Assembly (NCBI GenBank): GCA_029255685.2 | Contig: CM055317.2 | Coordinates: 74,079,460-74,143,459, forward strand | Origin: Silene conica | Taxonomy: Eukaryota > Streptophyta > Magnoliopsida > Caryophyllales > Caryophyllaceae | Length of the DNA: 64,000 nt | Direction of reading: 5' to 3' | Part shown: piece after piece, positions 44,401 to 56,400 of the stretch | Layout of the letters: each line of letters starts with the position of its first letter | How positions within the stretch are numbered: position 1 is the first letter of the stretch | Notes under the pieces: generated by a model | Database searches by the model: none | Seen by the model: the letters and a program-made list of their open reading frames with translations, nothing else | Told to the model about the DNA's origin: nothing | Position numbers and translations under genes: made by a program

Positions 44401-47400
44401 GGTGAAGTTTGTTCGGGAGTTCCAGGAGGGTAGCCATACCACCTGGGACTTAGCAGCACTAGTACAAAAAACTTAATTTGCGGCGTCAATATATAGGTCA
44501 TTTGAGGCGTTTTACGAGTAGCAGCAAATGAGGGGGCAGCAAATAAGAATAACATTTGCGGCGTCTATAAAACGCCTCATATAAGGTGTCATTTGAGGCG
44601 TTTTTTGTAAAAAACGCCTCATATGAGGTCTTATTTGCTGCGTTTTTCGGGAAAAACGCCTCATATGTTTATTTTTTTTTTTTTAAAAAAAAAAGCAAAA
44701 TTATAGCTTAAATTTATCCGTATCATGAATATCACCTACAATTAATAAAACTCAACACACTCATAGACCATCCAACTGAAACTTTTTCATTAAACACCAA
44801 ATTTGATTACACCAAAAGGTTGATACCTTATACATGATTACCCATCTTGTGTTTCCAAAACTAATACATCCAAAATAGCTAGCCAAGTTCCATCACACCA
44901 AAAGGTTGTGATATCTTGTACATCCAAAATAACTAAGTTTCATCACACCAAAAGTTTCGTAAATAAAAAAACGAAGGACATGCTACACAATACAACTACT
45001 AGTGAAGTAGGATGCCCATTTATCTCGTATTTCGTTGATCTCACATTCATTGTAGACGATATCTTCCTTTGGTGAGCTCCAAACCTATGAAAATGATAAC
45101 ACATACACCAATTACTCAGCTAATTAAGAACAGAACATTAAAAAAGTTCTTGCTTAACAGATTATTTGAGAAAAGATTAAGATGCCTTAGCCACTTACTC
45201 AGCTAAGAACAGAACATTAGAAAAGTACTCCTTTATCATGCAGCAGAAAAAGAACTTCTAAGTCATCGCATTATCATATTCGCAACAAAAGGCAAATCTT
45301 ATGAAGCTCAAGAATCCAGCAAGTAACCAATAACAGCAAACAATAGAAGTCACAGGATATGTTCAAGTAAACAAATGTGCACCAACTAACCTTCTCCAAA
45401 TCTTCTACGGCTGTGCAACTCTTGACTATGTCGTACATGAAGCGCAACACAAATAAACCACAGTCGACCTCTTCACTTTGTTGAGGGCACTACAAGCAAG
45501 TCATATTAGAATATAATTAGATAATTGTATATTAAATAAGAGTTAATATAAAATTTGTATAAATGTACATGAAAAACAATCTCACTTTCATGGATTTCCA
45601 CAATGGCTCTCTCCTATTATTCTCCAGTTTACCACCAGACATTTTGTACCTTTTTAGAGCGCTATGCAAATATGATGGTAGTTAGAAGCTGTCTAGAGTA
45701 TACGTATGTCAAAAATAACAAAACATAAGCATAAGCTATAACTTACCTAAGAACTACCATCTTCATATACAACTTTCGTCCTTCTTTGAGGCGGATTGAA
45801 TCAAACTCATATATGGTGTAGGTTTGCGGAGAAATGGCAAGTAGCAACCAATGCTTACTACATTGAAAATTAAAATTAATGCAAGATAGGAAAATTCAAG
45901 AATAAGATTATGCTAACCAACAAATTAAATTACCAACTTACCTATCGAAAATCGGGGCTAAAATGAACTTGTCATCATTGATGTCCGCCTTCTGAAATGC
46001 CGAAGTAACATATGTTATTGCATTCTCTGCATTCTTAATCAATTTTGCATCTGAAGTAGCGTCAGGGCACAACCATCCAAGACGAGGTCGTCTATCAGCT
46101 TTCATCAAATCATCTCGAATTGCCCTACATGTACATCAAAATGATGAAATAGGTATTCGTTTAATCAATATACACAATCTGTTAGAATGAAGGTAAAGTT
46201 ATAATGAGATAATTAACAACACCTTATAAAGATCTGGATAATTGATATACTAAGCTCACTTCTGTTGAGGAACTCCTTTAGCTCATTCTTATACACTTCT
46301 GTTTTCCCATCCTCTTTAAAATAAAATAAATCAGCTTCAAAGTAAATGTCAAAGGACTCTCCATCAGCCATCGTACCAATAAGAGAATTTAACCATTGAC
46401 AATCCGGACTTAAGGACTCCACCATGAGCTCCTTGGCAGGTTTTCTCGTTGGTGTAGCCGACAACCTTGAAAGGTGAGAGTTGCTACCCAGTACCTCATG
46501 TCCTTTCTTCTTCACATTCTGATCACCCTAATAACAAAATATTATGAAATCACTCAACAAATTGTATATTGCCTAATTGTGAAACTTTCTAAGTTAATTG
46601 TCATACCTCTTCTTCAAGCCTCACAAATGCAATTGGCCACTGTACAAAACTTCCAACAGCGTCACTTAATACGTGAAGATCATACACTTGCACGGGAACT
46701 GGAAGTGGAAGACCTTGAAACTCTTCATGAACAATGGACACTTTCACCCTCACATGATCGAGCACAAATGAACCTTCTTGGCCCTCTTCTACAGGAAATG
46801 TCTTGCCACGGGCAACCTCATATGACACACCACTATGAGGGTCTGACAGAAAAAGCCGACAAGGAGTATCATTCTGCATATTTCACATATAAATAGTATG
46901 GTGAAGGTCAGTAGCTGGGCAAAGGACTTGGTAGTAATAAAGGTCCAACTTTGATGGGCAGTTAATCATATTAGGTGCTTGTCATAGTTTTATTGACAGG
47001 TGCAAGAGGATGAAGTGCAGGTCTGTTCTGTGTGCAATGCTGGAATGGCAGTTCTTATGCTGTTCAGAACTGTGCAGGTCTTATGCTTGGCAAAACTGTT
47101 CTGTTCTGTATGACGGTATGGATCTGGATCTGAAATGCTAGTTCTGAACAGCATTGCACATTCATTCCCCTTCACTTACACTATCCACCCCTCAAGAACA
47201 CATAAACAGTAAGCAAATGACTATAACTAAGACGGAATAATCAATTCTATAACACCCATCTACTCAATAATTAACTCCGTACCAGTCCATCATTCTTCAA
47301 ACACGTAAAACATAAACTGATCTGTTCAGAACTTTTTACATGGTCCATTTTCACGAATGACAAAACTGATCTGTTCAGAACTGATCTGTTCACCAGAAAA

Positions 47401-50400
47401 CATAGCATTTTCACGAATGCTGTTCAGAACTGATCTGTTCTGTGTGCAATGCTGGAATGGATCTGGAATGCTAGTTCTGGAATGACAATCGTGAACGAGT
47501 TTGATAGTAGTGCTTGTCTGGTCAGTAGGAATAATAGCCTTCAGGGGCAGGCCAGGCTACAAAAATAAGGCTGAGTGGGAGGCTCCAATGGCTTACGTGC
47601 ACTGGAGTGTGCATTAGGCTGTACAGGGACATGTTTTTGGTCTGGTCTGAGGTCTGTTGGGGCTGCTAGTCACTTGGTAATTAGTGTATGACTGATGCAG
47701 GTACCAATAGTGTGTGGCATTACATTATGATCAGCAGACACAAATACAAATAAACAGACAAACACATGTTACCTTAACTATTGGTGGCAATGATGGCTCT
47801 AACTGGTTCCCTTCAGCATTGTCAGGACATATCATTTGCTGACTCTCATTAGGTAACTTCAAACCCAGTTGTTGTAAAAAGGACAAGAGATCTCCCTTAA
47901 GCTCCGATTTCAACGAATCTCTAAACTCCTCCCTAAGTTCATTCTTTATGGCCTCTCGTTCCGCCAACGATATTTCACTTGAACCGCCTATTTTACTAGT
48001 TGGAACCCCAAAAGCTTCTCTCACGCTGATATTAACTCCACCAAAACCTTTTGCACGGCCTGGATGATCGGGCTTCTCACCAAGCGCATAAAACAAACAA
48101 TCTTTCTCTCGCTCGGCAACAAACTGTCCTTCAGCTTCCTTCTTTCTTAACTCACGCTAATATTCAATTCAAATGCAAATGGTGAGCATAATGTAAAAGG
48201 CATTGCAGTAGCAATAAAAAGCAAGAAACCAGTAACATACAACTTCGTCGGCTACTTTCTTGGTTTTAGGATTCCTTATCACATAGTTGCCAGTTTGCTT
48301 ATCTTTTACATGCATTGCACAATACCAGTCATCGGCTCGATTAACCTCAATTGTTGAGGCAGATGACACATCACCAGTCCCACTTTCTCATTAGCATGTG
48401 CATCGAACACTCTTACACCTTCATACCATAACTTCTTAAGATCATCAATGAGTGGGGCAAGGTAAATATCTATGTCATTCCCTGGTTGCTTAGGCCCTGA
48501 TATTAGAAGTGACAGCATAATGTACTTCCGCTTCATGGTTAACCGGGGAGGCAAATTATAAATCACTAAAAGAACTGGCCATGTGCTATGTAAACTGCTC
48601 ATACTACCAAATGGGTTCATCCCATCCGTGCTAAGCCCAAGTCTCAAATTTCTAACTTCATTCTTAAATTCAGGGTACTTATCATCAATTATTTCCCATT
48701 GAGGAGAATCCGCTGGATACCTAAGCTTCCCGTCTTTCTTCCTCCCCTCAGCATGCCACCTCAAATACCTAGCAGCACTCTTGATAGAAAACAAACGTAT
48801 AAGGCGTGGTATTATTGGAAGATACCATAACACCTTTGCTGAAGGATACTTCTTACCATGCTCAAATTGAATTCCATCTGCCAACTTGTAACGGGATTTA
48901 CCGCAACGAGGACACTCATGTAAATGGCTGTACTCATTTCGATATAGAAGACAGTCACTTGGACAAGCATCGATTTTCTGGTAGCCTAAATCCAAGGGAC
49001 AGAGCAATTTTTTAGCATAATAATTTGACTTTGGGATTTGGTTTCCTTCGGGGAACATGTCTTGCAAAGCTTCCAACAACTCTGTGAAGCTTTTGTCACT
49101 CCAACCATGTTTTGCTTTAATGTTAAAAAATGTCAGCACCGCTGACAACTTAGTGTACTTAACACATCCAGGATATAACGGAGTTTCAGATGCCTGCATC
49201 AAACTCTCAAATACATCAGGCCGATTACTCATTTCATCTTCAAGCCCATTTAACATCTCATTTAACCGATCTTCTTCATCATCGTCCACAATTTCATCCT
49301 CAATAGTAACACTAGTGTCCTCATCACATACACCAATATTAGGATTGGGTTCCTCCTCTAAGTGGTGTTCTATGTCTGCAAGGTGTTCAATCTCTTCTTG
49401 TTGCTCGGTAATTTGATCATTTATGCTACTACCTCCCCTATATACTCCTTCTTCACCATGCCATATCCAAATGTGATAATCTTGTCTAAACCCACGACAA
49501 ACAACATGTTCCCTTAACACCCTTATGGTAGGAACGGTTTCCACATTGGAGCAATCAACACAAGGGCAGAAAAATTCATCATCACCCATACTTTTGGTGT
49601 AATTTAACGCACTTCTACAAAACTCTTCAACTCCTTTCCTAAACTCCAATGAACTACGCTGACCATACATCCAACTTCGATCCATCTCACTAGTAACTAA
49701 CTAAATTAATAAAGTCTGCAAAATGATATAAACTTAAATGAGACAACAACCATGTGCGTGCATACGACTTGTTGTATAAGAGTATACAGAACTTATGGAG
49801 TATATATCATAAGTTATGGAAGAAGCAAATAAATTTCATGAATTTCCTGATAAAAGGTGGAGACTTGTAGCACACCCTTCATCCTAGCAAATGAACCTAG
49901 CAGTAAAGATTAAAGGAGGAAGACTACGTTGATAGGAGTGGAATGATGGGGATGATAAAGAGCAGATTATGCGTTGAAAAAGTGAAGACATTGGAGAAAT
50001 ATTTAGAAGAGGAAAACAAGTTACAACTAGATAGGAAAATGAAGATAACAGAGGAAGTCGAGCTTGAGCCTAGACAAGTGAAAAGGAGACAGAATACACG
50101 ACTGGTAGACAGCCGCATTCTGAACTTTCCTATCTCACTTCTGACATCCCAACCTACAGCCCTACTGTAACCCAATCCTTGCCATTCCTGCGCTCGGAAA
50201 AACACGCAGCGGCAACTCTCAAAAACAGTCCCACAGTCACAAAATCCCTGCAATCCTCTCCAGCCCCTCCCCCTGATAATCTCCCCCTAATAATCTCTAC
50301 TTAATTACTCGGTTTACTCCTTTTAATCTAATACCGATAAATAAGTTAATACATAAAACTACTTCAACAAATAAGTTAAACCATAGAAGTTGGAAGATAA

Positions 50401-53400
50401 GCACAAAATATGAACCAAATTGATACATTGAAATAATCTGAAGACAAGGTGGTAAAACCTATTTGCCAACCCGATACATTGCAATAATCTGAAGAAAAAC
50501 TTTATAGTCATTCCAATTAACAAATTAAAGATTTGATAACTAAGCCTAATCAACAATAATCTGAAAAAAAAACTTATATCGAATGGATAAGAAAAAAATT
50601 GTTAATTAATCCTAAACAATAACCCTAATCGAAAATAAGTTAAGGAAGAGACACTTACTGTCGAATTGAGCTACGAGAGGTTTTCGGCGAGGGCTTTTTC
50701 CGGCGAAGGGTGGATTCCGGCGAAGGGTGGGTTGTGTTTGAGGCGATTGTAGATGGGGTATGCGTGTTTGTTTTCCGCGGCGAAGGTAGATGGTGTTTGC
50801 GTGGTTCTTTACTTTGTTGCTGAATATTCTTGCGTTATTTGGTGATAGGGTGGAGTCCAGCATTACTTTTTGATTATTTTATTATCTTCTTATTTGAGGC
50901 GGTTCTTAAAACGCCTCTTATATCTAATTTGAGGCGTTAAATAACAATACGGCTCACATAGTTTTTTTGTGTCTTAAAAATATGAAACTAATGTGAGGCT
51001 AATAGACAAAAACGCCTCATATTCATAGCCGCAAATTAACTATTTTGTACTAGTGCAGTTTTGGAGAAGACATTTGCTTCTGACTTTCCCGAGGGTTTAA
51101 ACATGGACCTGATTTCTGACGATGATGAGGAAGAAGATGGGGTGGGGTCCCAAGATGTTGAAGAGGAGGTGACCTCTGACCCCACCGATGCTGATGTAGC
51201 TGCTGTTGGGCCTACTCCTGATGAGTAGGTTTTGTTAAAATTTATTTGCTGGGCCCTAGTATGGGCGTTAATATTTTGTTTTGAACTCTGGATGCCCCTG
51301 CGTGGGCTTAACTATTGTAATTTTTTTGCTGCTGGTCCGGGTGGACCAGTAAAAACAATGCTGCTTTGGGGCTGCCTTGGGCAGCCTTTCTTTTAATCGT
51401 ATGACTCCCGTTGTATGGGGTTTTGCTCTATCTGTTGGTTTCTTGCCGTTTTTCTGGCGTTTTCGTTTGTACATGCATGTTTCGTTTGTGTTTTGGCCAT
51501 CGCTGTTTTGGTGTGCTGGTCTGGTGTTTTATATACCCATCCCTATACTGGGGTGCCAGGCTTGACTTAGGTTCTCCTGCGATCAGTGCAGATTTCCTCT
51601 TTAGGTCAGTCCACTAGGATAAGTAAATTCTGGTCCAGAAAATAAGTAATGAAATTTTTCCTTTTAAAAGACTTAAAAATTGAAAAATGCACCAAGGCAA
51701 GACCTAGAATTCCAAACTTAGGTTAAAAATATAAAGGCAAGATATCATTCTAAACTTAGGTTTATAAAAAATATAAAGGTAAAACAAAATTTTAAGCTGA
51801 ACTAGAGTAAACTTTATACAGAGTAGAACCTGAGTCTAAGGGAGCTGCTCTGGTCTGGTGGATGCACCTTTAGATGATATACTTTTTTAAGTGAAGTATA
51901 TTCCATGATCTGGGTATCATTTCCCCTTCCATTGTCATTAGCCTGTAGGCCCCATTACCAACTATGCTCTCGATTTGGTATGGACCCTCCCAGTTGTAGG
52001 CGAATTTTCCGGCTTGTCGGTTTTTGGTGTTCTGGAACACTTTTCTCAGGACCAGATCTCCTACTTGCAGGGTTCTGATCCTGACATTTTTGTTGTAGCT
52101 CCGAGCCACCATCTGCTTGTATGAGGCCATTCTGACGTAGGCACTGGTCCTGAGTTCATCAACAGTGTCCAGGCTACTTGCCATTTCTACTTGATTCTGG
52201 CTCTCAGTTATACACCCGTACCTGTGGGTTGTGACTTTGACCTCAGAAGGAATTACCGCTTCTGCTCCGAAGACAAGGCTGAAGGGGGTCTGACCTGTTG
52301 CTACTTTTGGAGTAGTTCTGTCAGCCCATAGGACCAGAGGAAGTTCCTCTGCCCATTTCCCTCCCATTTCTTGTAGTTTCTTTTTCATATTCTCAATGAT
52401 GATCTTATTACTAGACTCAGCTTGTCCATTGGACTGGGGGTTCCTGGGGGTAGATTTCTGGAGTGATACATTCCACCCAGCACAGAAAGCCTCGTTTTTC
52501 TTCCCAATGAATTGGGAACCATTGTCACATATTATTTCTGAAGGTATGCCAAATCTGGTGAATATATTGCGCTTAATAAAAGAGATGACCTGTGCTTCGG
52601 TGGTCTGGGTGAATGATTCTGCTTCGATCCACTTAGAAAAGTAATCTGTCATGGCTAGCATGTATAGCTTGTTTCCTGGTGCTCTGGGGAGAGGTCCCAC
52701 AATATCCATCCCCCACTTCATAAAAGGCCATGGGGATATGATCGGGTGCAGAGGCTCTGCTGGTTGATGATTGACAGATGTGTGCCTTTGACAGGCGTCA
52801 CATTTCCTTGCATACTCCTTTGCGTCCTTGCGCATTGTGGGCCAGAAGTATCCCATTCTGAGGGCTCTATTGGACAGGCTTCTTCCCCCTGCATGATTTC
52901 CACAGTCTCCGCTGTGGAGGTCATGCAAGACTGTCTGCGCCTCAGTCTGGTTCAGGCATCGCAGATATGGCCCTGCTAATGATTTCCGGAACAGGATTCC
53001 ATCAATCAGTAGGAATCTGGAGGCCTTCATTCTGAAACTACGTGCTTCTTTCTTACTGCTGGGCTGGATATCATGCTGCAACCAGTCCAGGTATGGCATT
53101 TGCCAGTCTTGTTCTGACTCCTGGTCTGGGTTGTTGCTGTAGATAGGTAGCTCCTTCTGGTCCGAATCTGGTCCAGGAATGGCTGGTCTGAGGACATGGG
53201 TGATTGGAATACTGGCTACGTCGGCTGGTTTGAAGGTTGAGCCTAGAGTTGCCAGTGCATCTGCCTCTGCGTTCTGTTCTCTGGGCACTTGCTGCATGCA
53301 GAATTCCACGAATCTGCTGATTAACTCCTTTGCCACACACAAGTAGGCCACCATTGTGGGGTCTCTTGCTTCGTATGTTCCATTGACATGATTCACAATT

Positions 53401-56400
53401 AGTTGTGAATCACTGTATGCATTAACATGGTTGATTCCCATGTCCAGGGCTAGTTGCAGTCCCAGGACTAGGGCTTCATACTCAGCCACATTATTTGTGG
53501 TCTTGAACTCACATCGGACTGCTTGGGTGATTAGATCCCCTTCTGGTGATCGGAGGATCAACCCAACTCCGAACCCTCTGGCGTTTGAAGCTCCATCTAC
53601 TCGTAACTCCCAGGTGCCTGGTTTGGCACCCTGGTGTAGGTGCAGGATTTCCTGCTCTGCTTGGGTCTGGAGTGCTGGGCTGAAGTCGGAGACGAAGTCT
53701 GCAAGGGCTTGTGACTTTATGGCTGTGCGTGGTTCAAACTGGAGGTCATATCCACTGAGGTGCACAGACCACTTAGCCATTCGTCCTGATAATTCTGGCT
53801 TTCTCATAACCGTCTTGAGTGGGTGATTGGTAACCACTGAGATGGTATGAGACTCAAAGTACGGACGCAGCTTATAGGATGCTGTGACCAATGCCAATAC
53901 TAGTTTCTCAAGTGAGGTATACCTTGCTTCTGCTGGCAGTAATGATTTGCTGATATAGTACACCGGGTGCTGAGCTCCTTCGTGCTGTCGGACCAGAACT
54001 GCACTTACTGCTGCTTCGGTTACTGAGAGGTACAGGAGCAGGACCTCCCCCTGCTCTGGCTTGGATAGCAGGGGTGGGCTGCTCAGGTACTGCTTTAGTT
54101 CCTGGAATGCTTTTTCGTGCTATGGTGTCCAATCAAACTTCTGGCTTTTTCTAAGAATATCATAGAATAATCTGCACCGGTCTGAGGATCTGGAGATAAA
54201 CCTGCTCAGGGCTGCTACTCTTCCTGTCAGACGCTGCACATCTTTCGGCTTCTGGGGTGATTCCAGCTGCAGAACTGCTTTGATCTGTTCTGTGCTGGCT
54301 TCTATCCCTCTCTGTGTTACCATATACCCCAGGAATTTCCCACTAGAAACTCCAAAGGTACACTTAGCTGGATTCAGCTTCATCTTGTACTCCCGGAGGG
54401 TGTTGAATGTTTCCTCCAGGTGCTGGGTGTGGTCTGCTGATTGCTTGGATTTGACCACCATATCATCTATGTAGACTTCCATATTACGTCCTATCTGGTT
54501 TTTGAACATCATATTGACGAGCCGCTGGTACGTGGAACCAGCATTCTTAAGGCCGAAGGGCATTACGTTGTAGCAGTAGATGCCTCTTTCGGACCTGAAT
54601 GCTGTCTTTTCCTGGTCTGCCGGGTCCATTTTGATCTGGTTATACCCGCTCCAGGCATCTAGGAAAGTCAACATTTCGTGGCCTTCAGTGGCGTCTACCA
54701 TAGCATCTATGTGTGGCAAGGGGAATGGGTCCTTAGGGCAGGCCTTATTCAGGTCTGTGAAATCCACGCAGACCCTTCACTTGCCATTCTTTTTTGGTAC
54801 CACCACTACATTAGATAGCCATTCGGGGTACCTGACTTCCCTGATCTTTCCTGCCTCCAGAAGGTTATCCACCTCCTGGTTTATGATCTGATGTCTTTCT
54901 GCTGCGAATTTCCTGCGCCTCTGCTGCACTGGTCTGAATCCTGGAACTATGCTGAGCTTGTGTGTTATGATTTATGGGTCTATACCAATCATATCTTTGT
55001 GCGACCAGGCAAAGCAGTCCACGTTCTTTCGGAGCAGCTGGAGGAGCTGTTGGCGCAGATCTCCAGAGCACTCTGAGCCTACGAGCACGGTCCTTTCTGG
55101 GTGATGCTCATCCAGGTGGACCTCATCGATTTCTGCCTGCTGGGGCTCGATGTACTCCCCTCGGATGTGCAGTTGCTGTAATTGCTATGCTCTGGCAGCT
55201 GGTGGTCTGGTGGTCCTTTTAAGAGCTACTTTGTAGCAATCCTTGGCCTCCTCCTGGTCTCCCCGTATCTCCTGAACTCCCCACGGTATAGGAAATTTCA
55301 GGCATTGGTGGTACGTTGACGGGATTGCTCGCATTTCGTGAATCCAGGGCCTGCCAAGAATAACATTGTAAGTAGATGGACCATCAATGACTAAGTACCT
55401 TACCTGTTTGTTCAGCCCTCCGGCGTAGGTGGGGATGGTGATTTCCCCCAGGGTATGCGCTGTTTCTCCGCTGAATCCGACCAGGAGTATAGCTTTCTTG
55501 GTCAGGTCCTTCTCGTCAAATCCCATGCTCTTTAGTGCATCTAGCATCAGCAGGTTGACGGAACTGCCTGTATCTACCATGACTTTCCTGACCTCACAAT
55601 TTCCAATGTTCAATGTGATAATCAGGGCATCATGGTGCTGCTCTGGTACAGCTTCTGCGTCTGTTTCGTCAAAGGTTACTGCCGGGAGGTCCTGCCTTGC
55701 TATTCTGCATGATGATTCTGGCTTGTCTCCTTTAGCTGCAGTTACACGTCTTTTGGCTGCTGAGTAGGTGAGCCCGCACAACTCTGATCCTCCGGTGATG
55801 ACATTGACAATTCTATTGCAAGGAGGAGCTGGTGAGGGCTGCACCTGGCTGGCTGCATTGACTCTGGTGGACTTCTCTGGGAGCAGATGATCCAAGTTGC
55901 CTCGGTCATACTGGAATCGGACCTCCTTTCTGAGGGTATAACATTCATCCGTATTATGACCTATGTCATCATGAAATTCACATCTTTTGCTAGCATCACG
56001 GCGGTCATTGGGTCGTTCCTCTTTCTTCTTTGGCCACCTGACTCCCTTAAGGTCCTTCAGGGCCTTCAGCAGACCAGCCATCCCGGTGGTAAAGCCATAC
56101 TCACTGACTTTCGGAGGTGGATCTGCGTCGCTTTTACCACCAGTGCTTTCGGACACTTTGCTTACTGGCTTGCTATAGGGCTTTGGCCTCTCGCCCATCT
56201 TTTCTACTGGTGCTTTCCTAGACACAGGTTCTGTGTCATAGGTACTTCTTCTGGAGGCAGCGTCTTCTTCCAGCCTCATGGCCGCAACTGCCTGAGCCTG
56301 TACATCAGCAAAGGCAGTGCATGGGTGCATTGTCAATTGCTTGTACAGGTCTGAATCGTGATGCAACCCCCTACGGAAGGCTTCAATGGCAGTGAGTACA

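Larger units (their letters stand above)
44457..51055 (-). mobile_element. CACTA (En/Spm) DNA transposon
   Basis: Terminal inverted repeats CACTAGTACAAAA (44457) and TTTTGTACTAGTG (ending 51055) extend with mismatches to about 28 bp (TTAATTTGCGGC inside). A perfect 3 bp duplication CAG flanks it (44454-44456, 51056-51058). Subterminal copies of AAACGCCTCA and its reverse TGAGGCGTTT cluster at both ends (about 44500-44665 and 50890-51020), as expected for transposase-binding sites. 6599 bp. The encoded transposase is truncated, so movement would need help from another copy. Confidence 0.96.
42525..51228 (+). pseudogene. Antisense, intron-containing extra ORF of Tat element (split by CACTA)
   Basis: Runs opposite to gag-pol. 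Exons: 42525-43146, 43233-43367, 43449-43899 (with an in-frame TAG at 43615-43617), 43982-44456, then 51059-51228 after the CACTA and its CAG duplication. GT-AG borders are visible. Exon 1 (FPFPDLIVDFLKLTKLAMCQIAPHAW and downstream) resembles the 'putative gypsy-type transposon' domain (Transposase_28, PF04195) found in such antisense ORFs. The 44.0-44.45 kb part is a long coiled coil rich in Glu/Lys/Ala/Leu. The last part is acidic (SDDDEEEDG) and ends at TAG 51226-51228. The frame resumes in phase beyond the CACTA. The function of these ORFs is unknown. Confidence 0.75.

Noticed and set aside
42525-44476. A host gene with coiled coil, judged from long plus-strand ORFs
   Set aside because: It lies between the pol gene and 3' LTR of the Tat element, opposite in sense, and matches the known antisense extra ORF of that lineage.
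44983-46128. A host SUMO protease gene
   Set aside because: All exons are inside the CACTA inverted repeats and follow its transposase on the same strand.
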